Notes under the pieces: generated by a model
Told to the model about the DNA's origin: nothing
The model's input: the letters and a program-made list of their open reading frames with translations, nothing else
The model's database searches: none
Translations under genes and position numbers: made by a program
Source: Streptomyces xanthophaeus
GTDB lineage: Bacteria > Actinomycetota > Actinomycetes > Streptomycetales > Streptomycetaceae
Assembly (NCBI RefSeq): GCF_030440515.1
Contig: NZ_CP076543.1
Location: forward strand, 372,001-436,000
Length of the DNA: 64,000 nt
Reading direction: 5' to 3'
Part shown: positions 23,574 to 31,404 of the stretch, one piece after another
Position numbering within the stretch: the stretch's first letter is position 1
How the letters are laid out: the number at the start of each line of letters is the position of its first letter

Positions 23574-25873
23574 GGACGAGGAGTCCTTCCTGGAGAGCGG
23601 GGTCGCATGCGCGGGAGCAGGCGGCGGGGATCGTCCCAGAGCAACACGAGGCCGCTGCCGGCGTCCTTGGGCGAGTCCCCGCACCCGGCGCGCAATTGCC
23701 TCATTTCTTCCGGCAGATCACGAGGGTGCACGACCTGCCGCAGCTGCGTCAGGTCGTGCGTGGCGCGGTGGTCCCCGAGTCGGCGGTGCCAGGCCATCAC
23801 CGGCACTCCGGCCTGCGCGCAGTAGGTCAGCGCGGGCGTGAACTCCGCATGTGGGCCGGTGAGCTCGACGCACCCGGCGAGATGACGGTCCTCCAGGGCG
23901 GTCTTCAGACGGGACAGGTCCAGGGCGTCGTTCCGCAGCCAGTGGTGGTCGCCGGCCGCGGTGTCGGTGACGCACGCGTCCCAGCGAGCTGCCCAGTCCG
24001 TGCGGCGCTGTGCGTACCGCACGACGACCGGTGCGACCGTGCCCAGGGGGACGTTGTCGACTCCTTTGTGCTGCACCGGGATGCGTTCCACCTGCAGTTC
24101 CAGCTGCCCGACGGGCAGGAAGAACTCGACGCCGAGGTTGACGTGCCCGTCGGCCAGATGCGGTTCGACAGCGGCACCGACTCGGTACTGGGTCTCACGC
24201 CAGGAATGGAAACCACGGCTGCCGCCCACGCTGCACGAACCGCTCACGGCGTCGACGATCCAGGCGGTGAAGGCGTAGCGGGCCGCACCCGTCGTCCCCG
24301 GCTGGTCGACCTCCAGCTGGACCATGATCCAGGTCTTGGCGGCGCGGCGGCGGACGCAGTCCTCGACCGCGGCCTGCGTCTCGGCGTCCAGCGTGGCCGG
24401 GGTCCTGCCGATCCGGTGGGCCACCTCCCGGTTCCAGGCCCGGAGTGCGGTGCCGTCGCCGCCGCACGCATCCGCCTCGGCCGCCGCCAGACAGACGAAA
24501 CGCAGGAGGGCGGGCAGCGCGTCGGCTTCACCCGGTGCACCGACCGCCTCCAACGCCCGGACCGATGCTCCGACATCCGCGGACGGGTCGGCGAGGTGGT
24601 GTCGGAGCCTGCGGTCACACCGTGCGGCCGCGACCACGTCCGGCACTTCGGCCGCTTCGAGGGCCCTCACCAAAGCGGTGTACTCCGTGTGCGTGAGGAA
24701 CTCGTCCGGGCGCACTCGCCGCGCCGCCGCGCGCAGGGCCGGTGCGAGCTCCCGCACCGCCTGAGCGTGATCCTGCGCGGAGTCCCCCGGAGATCCCTGG
24801 CCGGCGGGGCCGGTCTGTGCGAACAGTTCGTCCATGAGGGTGGGCAGTCCGTGAGCGACACGGCCGGCGGCGGTGACGAGCTGTTCGGTGGAGCACACAC
24901 CGGCGCCGTCGCTCACGGAGATCACCACGGGTATCTGCGCGGCAAGGCGTTCGGCGCATGCGGCCCGTGCCGCCGAGTCCGGCAGTGCGGTGTCGAGCAG
25001 GGCCGCCAAGTCGCGCTCGTGCTCGGTCGGGGGAAGGACGAACTCCCCGGTGATCCGTGTGCGGCCCTCCCAGTTGCGCCGTAGCAGGCTCGGCTTCTGG
25101 AAGGTCTGGTTGTCGTCGCGCAGCGCGGCGAACGCCTGGTCGACCTCGTCACTGACGCGATGCAGATCCGGGAGGACGTCACCGCTGCCGTCGTCGAGGG
25201 ACCTGAGGAGGGTCCGGGGGAAAAGGCCGGTCGCCTCCCCCTCACGTACGGCTCCGGTGCGGACATTGCGGGCTTTCTGGCCCGTACTGGAGGCATGCAT
25301 GATGAACAGGCCGCGCTCGGCGACACGGGTGGAGGTCACGGTGACGTCGATCACGGCGACATCGAGACCGGCGGGCTGGTTCTGGCACGCATTGACCGCG
25401 ACCGCGACCTTGGGCACCCCGCGCCCGCCGTCCCTGCCCACGCGTCTTGCCTGCAGGGCCAGTTGGAGGGCGTCGACGCCGATGGCCCGCTTCGTCACCA
25501 CCGAACTGTCCGCGAGGAGCAGCACGTGGCTGCCGTTGCTGTCGACGACACCGTGCCCGGACCAGAACACCCAGAGCAACTCGGCGTCCAGGGCGACCAT
25601 CCCCTCCTGGACGTACCGGGCGACCACGCCCGAATCGGCCTCCCTGGTCTTGACACCCGCCGGCAGCAGGCTGGTGCCGTCCGCCCGATGGAGGCTGCTC
25701 TCGAGGGCGGAGGCGAAGAAGGTGACGTTCTCTGCCGGCACGCCGCAGGTGTCGACCAGCCACGAAACGAACGCGCAGGCGTCGGCGAAGGGACCGGACA
25801 CGTTCCAGGCCCGGTCTTCATAGCGTTCGACGGCGACGACCAGCGCGTGCGTCCGCGCCGGGTCGACCGGCAC
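23570..25873 (-). CDS. Caspase-like (CHF/C14) protease fused to VMAP C-terminal domain
   Basis: A 767-residue protein. Residues 5-230 form a caspase-hemoglobinase fold: THALVVAVERYED opens it, and the catalytic dyad is His107 (VFWSGHGVVD) and Cys163 (AVNACQNQP). Residues about 285-530 are a helical linker with a death-like effector-associated module. From about 550, WIMVQLEVDQPG through VVRYAQRRTDWAARWDACV to VLLWDDPRRLLP matches the vWA-MoxR-associated-protein (VMAP) C-terminal domain. Start GTG 25873 lies two bases after the hydrolase stop. TTG 25879, six bases upstream with GGAGG at better spacing and a TTGA overlap, is an alternative. It is probably the proteolytic effector and sensor of the conflict system. 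Confidence 0.83.
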   Translation of the reverse strand: MPVDPARTHALVVAVERYEDRAWNVSGPFADACAFVSWLVDTCGVPAENVTFFASALESSLHRADGTSLLPAGVKTREADSGVVARYVQEGMVALDAELLWVFWSGHGVVDSNGSHVLLLADSSVVTKRAIGVDALQLALQARRVGRDGGRGVPKVAVAVNACQNQPAGLDVAVIDVTVTSTRVAERGLFIMHASSTGQKARNVRTGAVREGEATGLFPRTLLRSLDDGSGDVLPDLHRVSDEVDQAFAALRDDNQTFQKPSLLRRNWEGRTRITGEFVLPPTEHERDLAALLDTALPDSAARAACAERLAAQIPVVISVSDGAGVCSTEQLVTAAGRVAHGLPTLMDELFAQTGPAGQGSPGDSAQDHAQAVRELAPALRAAARRVRPDEFLTHTEYTALVRALEAAEVPDVVAAARCDRRLRHHLADPSADVGASVRALEAVGAPGEADALPALLRFVCLAAAEADACGGDGTALRAWNREVAHRIGRTPATLDAETQAAVEDCVRRRAAKTWIMVQLEVDQPGTTGAARYAFTAWIVDAVSGSCSVGGSRGFHSWRETQYRVGAAVEPHLADGHVNLGVEFFLPVGQLELQVERIPVQHKGVDNVPLGTVAPVVVRYAQRRTDWAARWDACVTDTAAGDHHWLRNDALDLSRLKTALEDRHLAGCVELTGPHAEFTPALTYCAQAGVPVMAWHRRLGDHRATHDLTQLRQVVHPRDLPEEMRQLRAGCGDSPKDAGSGLVLLWDDPRRLLPRMRPRSPGRTPRP

Positions 25874-25875
25874 TG

Positions 25876-27117
25876 TCAACCGAGCACCTCCCGGTGCAGC
25901 CACGCGTAGAAGGGCCGGTGGTCCCAGTAGGCACTGTGGGCACGCAGGAGCGGACGACCGGTGTTGAACTGCTGGTCGGTGACGCGGTCCGCGCCGAAGA
26001 TCGGGGCTCCGACATAGGCGAGGGGGTCGCGCGGGTCGTACGCGTTCAGCCACCGGGGGAAGTGGGCCGGAAGGCTCCGGCCGTAGGGCAGCGAGACCAG
26101 TGCGTCCATCTCGTACAGGAACGGCGCTTGCGAGCCCACTGTCACCAGGGCGCTCACCTGTCGGCTGTGGTCCTCGCTCGCGAACAGGTCGACGCACGCG
26201 ACGCCACCCAGGCTGTGGGCCAGCACCACGACGGGCGGCTCGGCAGCACGCACGGCAGCGGCGATGCAGTCGCGCAGTCCCCCACCGCGTGCCTGGTAGC
26301 GCAGGATGTCCCCGATGGGCGGAGCGACCTGGGCGCTCACTCCAGGACGCTTGCGTCGGACCTGCCAGGACGTGAGCCATTCGCCGGTGCGCCACAGGGG
26401 CAGCCAGGCCGGCTTGGTCAGGTCGGAGATCCACCCGAGTGCAGCGCCGGGTTCGCCGAGTGCCTCGAGAACCGCTGCCTGCAGCTCGTGCACGGCCGCT
26501 CCGTCGACGCTGATCCCTCCTGCGCCCCAGCGCGTGTCCGCGCGGTCCAGAGCCACCGCGACCACCGCGCGGGCGACGATGTGCCGCAGGTCGTCCAGGG
26601 GCGTCGAGGTCTCGGTGAGCAGGGCGCCCAGGATGTCGGACACCGCCCCGGCCGCCGAGGTCAGATCGTTTCCGTCGAGGCCGTGCCTCCTTGCCGGTTC
26701 ACGCAGCGCGGGGTGGTCCGGTACGTCCTTCAGCAAGTGGAGGAGCTGTTCCGCCGAAGTCTCGTCCTGCTGCGGAACGTAGGCGATCGCCGTCCGGCCC
26801 GCCTCCGCCTCTGCGAGGATCCGTAACTCCGCGAGGGGGTCGGTGTCGAGCAGGGCCCAGATCGCGGCGGCTGCGTCACCGTCTTCGGCGCCCTGCGGGC
26901 CGGGCTCCGGAGGCGTCTCCTCCGTCTCCGCCCTGCGGCGCCGGGGGACGGAGGTCCCACCCCGGTGGAGTTGGGCCCCGTGCTCCTCGCCCCACAGGCA
27001 GCGGAGCAGCTCGACGCTCACGTCCAGATTGTCGAAATGTCTCACCACCAGGTCGAACAACTTGTCGTAGCCGTCGCTACGCACCCCTGTGCCGTGCACC
27101 AACACCACACTTGTCAT
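25876..27117 (-). CDS. Alpha/beta hydrolase (lipase-like), first gene of the VMAP operon
   Basis: A 413-residue soluble serine hydrolase. It starts directly with the oxyanion strand MTSVVLVHGTGVRSDGYD. The nucleophile elbow is VVLAHSLGGVA (Ser of HSLGG), the acid probably lies in NAYDPRDPLAY, and the base in AHSAYWDHRPF. A long insert of about 150 residues before the elbow (charged, then helical) is unusual. ATG 27117 has GGGGAG about 11 bases upstream; the frame is open for 19 codons further but those are not protein-like. Its tight coupling to the caspase gene suggests a role as an additional effector (membrane lipid or acyl-ester target) or as a modulator. The true substrate is unknown. 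Confidence 0.8.
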   Translation of the reverse strand: MTSVVLVHGTGVRSDGYDKLFDLVVRHFDNLDVSVELLRCLWGEEHGAQLHRGGTSVPRRRRAETEETPPEPGPQGAEDGDAAAAIWALLDTDPLAELRILAEAEAGRTAIAYVPQQDETSAEQLLHLLKDVPDHPALREPARRHGLDGNDLTSAAGAVSDILGALLTETSTPLDDLRHIVARAVVAVALDRADTRWGAGGISVDGAAVHELQAAVLEALGEPGAALGWISDLTKPAWLPLWRTGEWLTSWQVRRKRPGVSAQVAPPIGDILRYQARGGGLRDCIAAAVRAAEPPVVVLAHSLGGVACVDLFASEDHSRQVSALVTVGSQAPFLYEMDALVSLPYGRSLPAHFPRWLNAYDPRDPLAYVGAPIFGADRVTDQQFNTGRPLLRAHSAYWDHRPFYAWLHREVLG

Positions 27118-27252
27118 GTGTATGTGCTCCCCTGAAATCAGGTCATGAGTCTGGCAGAGCGGAAAGCGGCGCACTCGGAAATCGTGAAGAGTCGTGACCT
27201 GCCGAAGCGATTCCAGGGCGCGGCCTCACTCTTCTCCACCCGGTCGCGGCGG
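27118..27252 (-). promoter_or_regulatory. Promoter region of the VMAP operon
   Basis: A 135-bp gap between the operon start and the end of the double-MerR gene. It contains the small palindrome CCTGA-aa-TCAGG (27131-27142), 14-25 bp before the first ATG and overlapping the ribosome-site area. No gene-like frame is present. The promoter must lie here or in the end of the upstream gene. Confidence 0.35.
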
Positions 27253-27981
27253 TCAGTCGCGGGCCTGGAGGTACGTGGCCAGTTCGGCCGCGCCCGTCAG
27301 CAGGGCGCGGCCGCGGGCGGAGAGGCGGGCGCGCCAGGCGGTCAGGGCGGACTCCAGGGGCGCCAGGCCCCCCGCGGTGCGGACCTGTGCGAGCAGGGGG
27401 GCGATCTCTTCCAGCAGGTGGCCGCCGCGGCGGAGTTGGTGGGCCAGGCGGGCGTCGCGGACGTCGGCCCCGTCGTACACGCGGTACCCGGTCAGCGGGT
27501 CGCGGCGCGGGCGGACCAGCCCGGCGCGTTCCCATGCGCGCAAGGTCGCGGGCCGGACACCGAGTTCGCGGGCGAGCGGCCCGATGAACGTGGCGCCGGA
27601 CGTGGCGCCGGGCTCGAAGGCCGCACCGGTGGGCGCCAGGGCGCGCAGGGCGTTCTCCACGGCATCGAGGGTCCGCCGGTCGGCGAGGAGTTCGGCGTGG
27701 GTCCCGTCGATGAGACGGAAGGCCTCCTCGGCCGCGCCCTCGTTCACGGCTCGCATGATCGATGCCGCGGTCCGGTGGCCGTGGCCCGGCACGAGGGCGA
27801 GGAAGGCGGCCAGCGCGCGGGCGTGCAGCGGGGTGTAGGTGCGGTAGCCCTGGGGGGTCCGGTCCGCGGCCGGGAGGATGCCCGCCTCCTCGTAGTTCCT
27901 GATCGCCTGCGTGGACAGACCGTGCCCGCGCGCCAGGTCGACCGGTCGAAGGCGTCGACCACTTTGAAGGTTTTGGCTCAC
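27253..27981 (-). CDS. MerR-family regulator with two MerR HTH domains
   Basis: A 242-residue regulator containing two winged MerR helix-turn-helices. The first (about residues 8-75) is RPVDLARGHGLSTQAIRNYEEAGILP, and the second (about 125-190) is IGPLARELGVRPATLRAWERAGLVRP. Most MerR proteins have one HTH plus a sensor. Here the second copy replaces the ligand domain, followed by a short coiled-coil. This double-headed arrangement is known in a minor actinobacterial group. GTG 27981 was chosen as it starts just before the first HTH. It is divergent from the erythromycin-esterase-like gene, which it probably regulates; a palindrome lies at 28019-28036. Confidence 0.85.
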   Translation of the reverse strand: MSQNLQSGRRLRPVDLARGHGLSTQAIRNYEEAGILPAADRTPQGYRTYTPLHARALAAFLALVPGHGHRTAASIMRAVNEGAAEEAFRLIDGTHAELLADRRTLDAVENALRALAPTGAAFEPGATSGATFIGPLARELGVRPATLRAWERAGLVRPRRDPLTGYRVYDGADVRDARLAHQLRRGGHLLEEIAPLLAQVRTAGGLAPLESALTAWRARLSARGRALLTGAAELATYLQARD

Positions 27982-28018
27982 GAAACCCAGAATAGAGCGG
28001 AAAAGTTTCCACCGAAGG

Positions 28019-28036
28019 TTCAACGATAGCGTTGAA
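28019..28036. promoter_or_regulatory. Candidate MerR operator
   Basis: A perfect palindrome TTCAACG-atag-CGTTGAA ends three bases before the esterase ATG in the 58-bp divergent region. MerR regulators bind dyads of this size. A site so close to the start implies a leaderless or very short leader mRNA. Confidence 0.55.
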
Positions 28037-28039
28037 GGC

Positions 28040-29293
28040 ATGCCAACCGACATCAAGGACATCGCCCGCGCCGTCGACGCCGCCACCGTGATGGAACCGT
28101 TCACGGCCCGACCGCGGCTGCTCGCCCTCGGCGAGCCCACCCACGGCGAGGACACCCTGCTCGAAGTGCGCAACGAGCTCTTCCGGCAGCTCGTCGTGCA
28201 AGGGGGCTACCGGACGATCGCGATCGAGAGCGACTGCCTGGCGGGCCTGCTGGTCGACGCGTACGTCACCTCGGGCACCGGCAGCCTCGACGAGGTCATG
28301 GAGCGCGGCTTCAGCCACGGGTTCGGCGCATCCGCCGCCAATCGCGAACTCGTACGCTGGATGAGGGAGTTCAACGAGGACCGGCCCGCGCCCGAGCGGC
28401 TCCGCTTCGCCGGGTTCGACGGCCCGCTGGAGATGGCGGGTGCCGCGAGCCCCCGGCAGGCCCTCACCGCGCTCCACGACCACCTCGCCCGCCACGTCGA
28501 CGCCGGGCTGCTCCCCTGCACCGCTCATACGCTCGACCGTCTGCTCGGCGCCGACGACCGGTGGACCGAACCCGCCGCGATGATGGACCCGGCCCGGTCC
28601 ACGGGGCGCTCCGCCGAGGCCCGGGAGCTTCGGTTGCTCGCCGACGACCTGGTGGCACTGCTGGAGGAGCAGACGCCGCACCTGATCGCGGCGACCTCCC
28701 GGGAGGACCTGGACCGGGCCCACCTGTACGGACGCACCGCCACCGGCCTGCTGCGCTACCACCACTGGACGGCCGACGACTCGGCGGCCCGCATGACCCG
28801 GCTGGTGGGCCTGCGGGGCCGGATGATGGCCGACAACCTCCTCGCCCTCGCCGCCCGGGGGCCGGTCCTCGTCCATGCCCACAACGCCCATCTCCAGCGG
28901 GAGAAGAGCTCGATGCGCATGGGCGGCAGGTCACTGGAGTGGTGGAGCGCCGGTGCGCTGCTGAGCTCCCGGTTCGGCACGGAGTACGCCTTCGTGGCCA
29001 CGGCCCTCGGCACGATCCGGCACCGGGGCGTGGACACGCCGCCGCCGGACACCCTCGAAGGCCTCCTGTACGCGCTCCCGGACGACCGCTGCGTCGTCGA
29101 CGCCCGTCGGCTGCTCACCTCCCTGGGAGGCGCACCGGCGCCGGCGCCCCGGGTCTCCCCCTGGTTCGGCTACGCCCCGCTCGACCCGGCCCACTTGGCC
29201 ACGATCGACGGGGTCGTGTTCATCAAGGATCTTCCGGAGGTCCCGCCCGCATCCACCCCGGAGCCACCCGGCACACGCTCGGGCCGAGTCTGA
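28040..29293 (+). CDS. Erythromycin-esterase-like hydrolase
   Basis: A 417-residue member of the EreA/EreB-like family. The characteristic GEPTHG motif (31-36; catalytic E32 and H35) and the following AIESDC strand are present. GFDGPLEMAG, the HAHNAHLQREKSSMRMGG loop (second His pair) and late ERG-type motifs follow. Such enzymes open macrolide lactones, but most Streptomyces homologues are not resistance proteins and act on other esters. The gene is controlled by its divergent double-MerR neighbour. No Shine-Dalgarno is visible. A strong hairpin at 29386-29430 lies downstream. Confidence 0.85.
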   Translation: MPTDIKDIARAVDAATVMEPFTARPRLLALGEPTHGEDTLLEVRNELFRQLVVQGGYRTIAIESDCLAGLLVDAYVTSGTGSLDEVMERGFSHGFGASAANRELVRWMREFNEDRPAPERLRFAGFDGPLEMAGAASPRQALTALHDHLARHVDAGLLPCTAHTLDRLLGADDRWTEPAAMMDPARSTGRSAEARELRLLADDLVALLEEQTPHLIAATSREDLDRAHLYGRTATGLLRYHHWTADDSAARMTRLVGLRGRMMADNLLALAARGPVLVHAHNAHLQREKSSMRMGGRSLEWWSAGALLSSRFGTEYAFVATALGTIRHRGVDTPPPDTLEGLLYALPDDRCVVDARRLLTSLGGAPAPAPRVSPWFGYAPLDPAHLATIDGVVFIKDLPEVPPASTPEPPGTRSGRV

Positions 29294-29385
29294 CGCTCTG
29301 CTTCCAGCCGACTCTGCAGTGTGATCCCGCACATAGTGCCCCCCTCGATCAGAAAAAATTACTGTCGAGTAGAGTTTGTTCCGCA

Positions 29386-29430
29386 GATCTTCCCGTCCGG
29401 ACCCCTGGAGCCGCTCCGGACGGGAAGATC
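29386..29430. terminator. Strong hairpin between esterase and melC operon
   Basis: A perfect 16-bp inverted repeat (29386-29401 with 29415-29430, GATCTTCCCGTCCGGA arm) with a 13-base loop. It lies 93 bases after the esterase stop and 84 before melC1. It can serve as terminator of the upstream transcript. Confidence 0.7.
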
Positions 29431-29513
29431 ATCCAACTTGTTCTACCGACAACTTATCCATCCATGTCCGGATACAGGCCAAGCCTCTCCCGAGCCCTGA
29501 TACCTCTTCGATC

Positions 29514-29900
29514 ATGAAGAAGATCACTCGCCGTCAGGCCTTGGGGACAACCGCCGGTGCCCTCACCGTCCTCGGCCTGACCGCAGCTGCCGCGGGCGCC
29601 ACGAACGCCGCCGCGACCCCCACCGAGCCCACCACCCCGGGCACGGTCGACGAGGTCTACAAGGGCCGTCGTATCCAGATCACCGCCGGAGAGGGCGGCC
29701 ACCACGGCGGCCACCACTCGCCCGGCCAGCCCACCGTCCGAATAGACGGCAGGGAACTGCACATCATGCGCAACGCCGATGGCACGTGGATCAGCGTCAT
29801 CAACCACTACGAGACCTTCGCCGACCCGAAGCTCCTCGCCCGCGCCGCTGTGCGCGATCTCCAGGGCGCCGCCCTCGTTCCCTTCGGAGGTGCGGCATGA
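29514..29900 (+). CDS. melC1: Tyrosinase copper-chaperone (caddie) protein MelC1
   Basis: A 128-residue tyrosinase co-factor. A Tat signal peptide ([10 protein letters not shown]) is followed by a linker and the caddie domain (about 50-128), with [39 protein letters not shown]. The Tyr of INHYETF blocks the tyrosinase active site in known structures, and the His-rich loop [11 protein letters not shown] can carry copper. It delivers Cu to apo-tyrosinase and exports the complex through Tat. The stop overlaps the tyrosinase start as ATGA, giving coupled translation and equal amounts of partners. Confidence 0.95.
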   Translation: MKKITRRQALGTTAGALTVLGLTAAAAGATNAAATPTEPTTPGTVDEVYKGRRIQITAGEGGHHGGHHSPGQPTVRIDGRELHIMRNADGTWISVINHYETFADPKLLARAAVRDLQGAALVPFGGAA

Positions 29901-30745
29901 CCGTACGCAAGAACCAGGCCACGCTGACCCCGGCGGAGAAGCGCGCCTTCACCTCCGCGCTGCTCGAGCTCAAGCGCAACGGGAGCTACGACCGCTTCGT
30001 CACCACCCACAACGGCTTCATCATGAGCGACACCGACTCGGGCGACCGCGTCGGCCACCGCTCCCCCTCCTTCCTGCCGTGGCACCGGCGCTTCCTCCTG
30101 GAGTTCGAGGAGGCGCTGCAGAAAGTGGACGCGAGTGTGGCGCTCCCGTACTGGGACTGGACCGTGGACCGGACCTCCCGCGCCTCCCTCTTCGCCGCCG
30201 ACTTCCTCGGCGGCACCGGGCGGGCCCGCGACGGGCAGGTCATGGACGGTCCGTTCGCGTACGCGACGGGCAAGTGGAACATAAATGTCCGGGTGGACGG
30301 GCGCGCCTACCTGCGCCGTGATCTCGGCGCGGCCGTCGCCCAGCTGCCGACCAGGGCCGAGGTGGACTCCGTACTCGCCATGCCGGTCTACGACATGGCG
30401 CCCTGGAACAGCTCCTCCAACGGCTTCCGCAACAACCTGGAGGGCTGGCGCGGCGCCAACCTGCACAACCGGGTGCACGTGTGGGTCGGCGGGCAGATGT
30501 CCACCGGTGTCTCCCCGAACGACCCGGTGTTCTGGATGCATCACGCCTTCATCGACAAGCTGTGGGCCGACTGGCAGGCCAAGCACCCCCAGTCCACGTA
30601 CCTGCCGGGCGCGGGCACGCAGAACGTCGTCGACCTGAACGACACCATGCGGCCCTGGAACAACGTGACTCCGGCGGACATGCTGGATCACCGGAAGTTC
30701 TACACCTTCGACACCGAACCGGCCGCCGCCGCCAGCCAGCGGTAG
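29897..30745 (+). CDS. melC2: Tyrosinase MelC2
   Basis: A 282-residue type-3 copper monooxygenase that oxidises tyrosine to dopaquinone for melanin. CuA ligands H38, H54, H63 ([20 protein letters not shown]) and CuB ligands H190, H194, H216 ([21 protein letters not shown]) are all present. It has no signal peptide and travels with MelC1. GGAGG lies inside the end of melC1. Its last 46 bases overlap the convergent response-regulator gene on the other strand. It is one of two tyrosinase operons in the window. Confidence 0.96.
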   Translation: MTVRKNQATLTPAEKRAFTSALLELKRNGSYDRFVTTHNGFIMSDTDSGDRVGHRSPSFLPWHRRFLLEFEEALQKVDASVALPYWDWTVDRTSRASLFAADFLGGTGRARDGQVMDGPFAYATGKWNINVRVDGRAYLRRDLGAAVAQLPTRAEVDSVLAMPVYDMAPWNSSSNGFRNNLEGWRGANLHNRVHVWVGGQMSTGVSPNDPVFWMHHAFIDKLWADWQAKHPQSTYLPGAGTQNVVDLNDTMRPWNNVTPADMLDHRKFYTFDTEPAAAASQR

Positions 30746-31404
30746 TGCAGTTCGGGGCGGCCGACCTGGCCGTACCGGGGGGTGCGGTCCGCGCGGCCGG
30801 TGTCCACCAGGTGCTCCAGGTAGCGGCGGGCGGTGATCCGGGAGATCCCGGCCGCCTCGGCCGCCCCTGCTGCGGTCAGCCCCTCGGGCGCCGACCGCAG
30901 CAGGGCGGCGACCCGGTCCAGGGTCGGCGCGCTCAGCCCCTTGGGGAGCTCGGCCGGGCGGGGTGCGCGCAGGGCAGCCATCGCCCGGTCGACGTCGTCC
31001 TGGCCGACCGCCTCGCCCGCCGTCTGGCGGAACTCGGCGTAGCGCAGGAGCCGTTCGCGCAGGGTGGGGAACGCGAACGGCTTCAGTACGTACTGGACCA
31101 CGCCGAGCGAGACGCTCTCGCGGACCACGGCCAGGTCCCGCGCGGAGGTCACCACGATCACGTCGACGGGATGTCCGGCGGCACGCAGCCCGCGCGCGAA
31201 GCGCAGGCCGTGCCCGTCGGGCAGGCCGAGGTCCAGGAGCAGCAGGTCGACGCGGGTCCGTTCCAGGAACCGGGTGGCCTCGGCGAGCGAGTGGACGGCG
31301 CCGACAGCGGTGAAGCCGGGCACCCGGCCGATGTAGAGCGCGTGCGCGTCGGCGGCCACCGGATCGTCCTCGACGATCAGCACGCGCACCTCGCTCCCGC
31401 TCAT
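30700..31404 (-). CDS. Response regulator of the CitB/DctR type
   Basis: A 234-residue regulator. The receiver domain (residues 6-120) has acidic pocket EDD (12-14), phosphoacceptor D58 (LLLLDLGLPDG) and the conserved Lys of YVLKPF. The C-terminal HTH (AAGAAEAAGISRITARRYLEHLV) is the CitB-type. It pairs with the histidine kinase encoded immediately upstream (ATGA overlap). Divergent location next to dctA suggests control of C4-dicarboxylate uptake. Its 3' end overlaps melC2 by 46 bp on the opposite strand; both C-termini look genuine. Confidence 0.92.
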   Translation of the reverse strand: MSGSEVRVLIVEDDPVAADAHALYIGRVPGFTAVGAVHSLAEATRFLERTRVDLLLLDLGLPDGHGLRFARGLRAAGHPVDVIVVTSARDLAVVRESVSLGVVQYVLKPFAFPTLRERLLRYAEFRQTAGEAVGQDDVDRAMAALRAPRPAELPKGLSAPTLDRVAALLRSAPEGLTAAGAAEAAGISRITARRYLEHLVDTGRADRTPRYGQVGRPELHYRWLAAAAGSVSKV

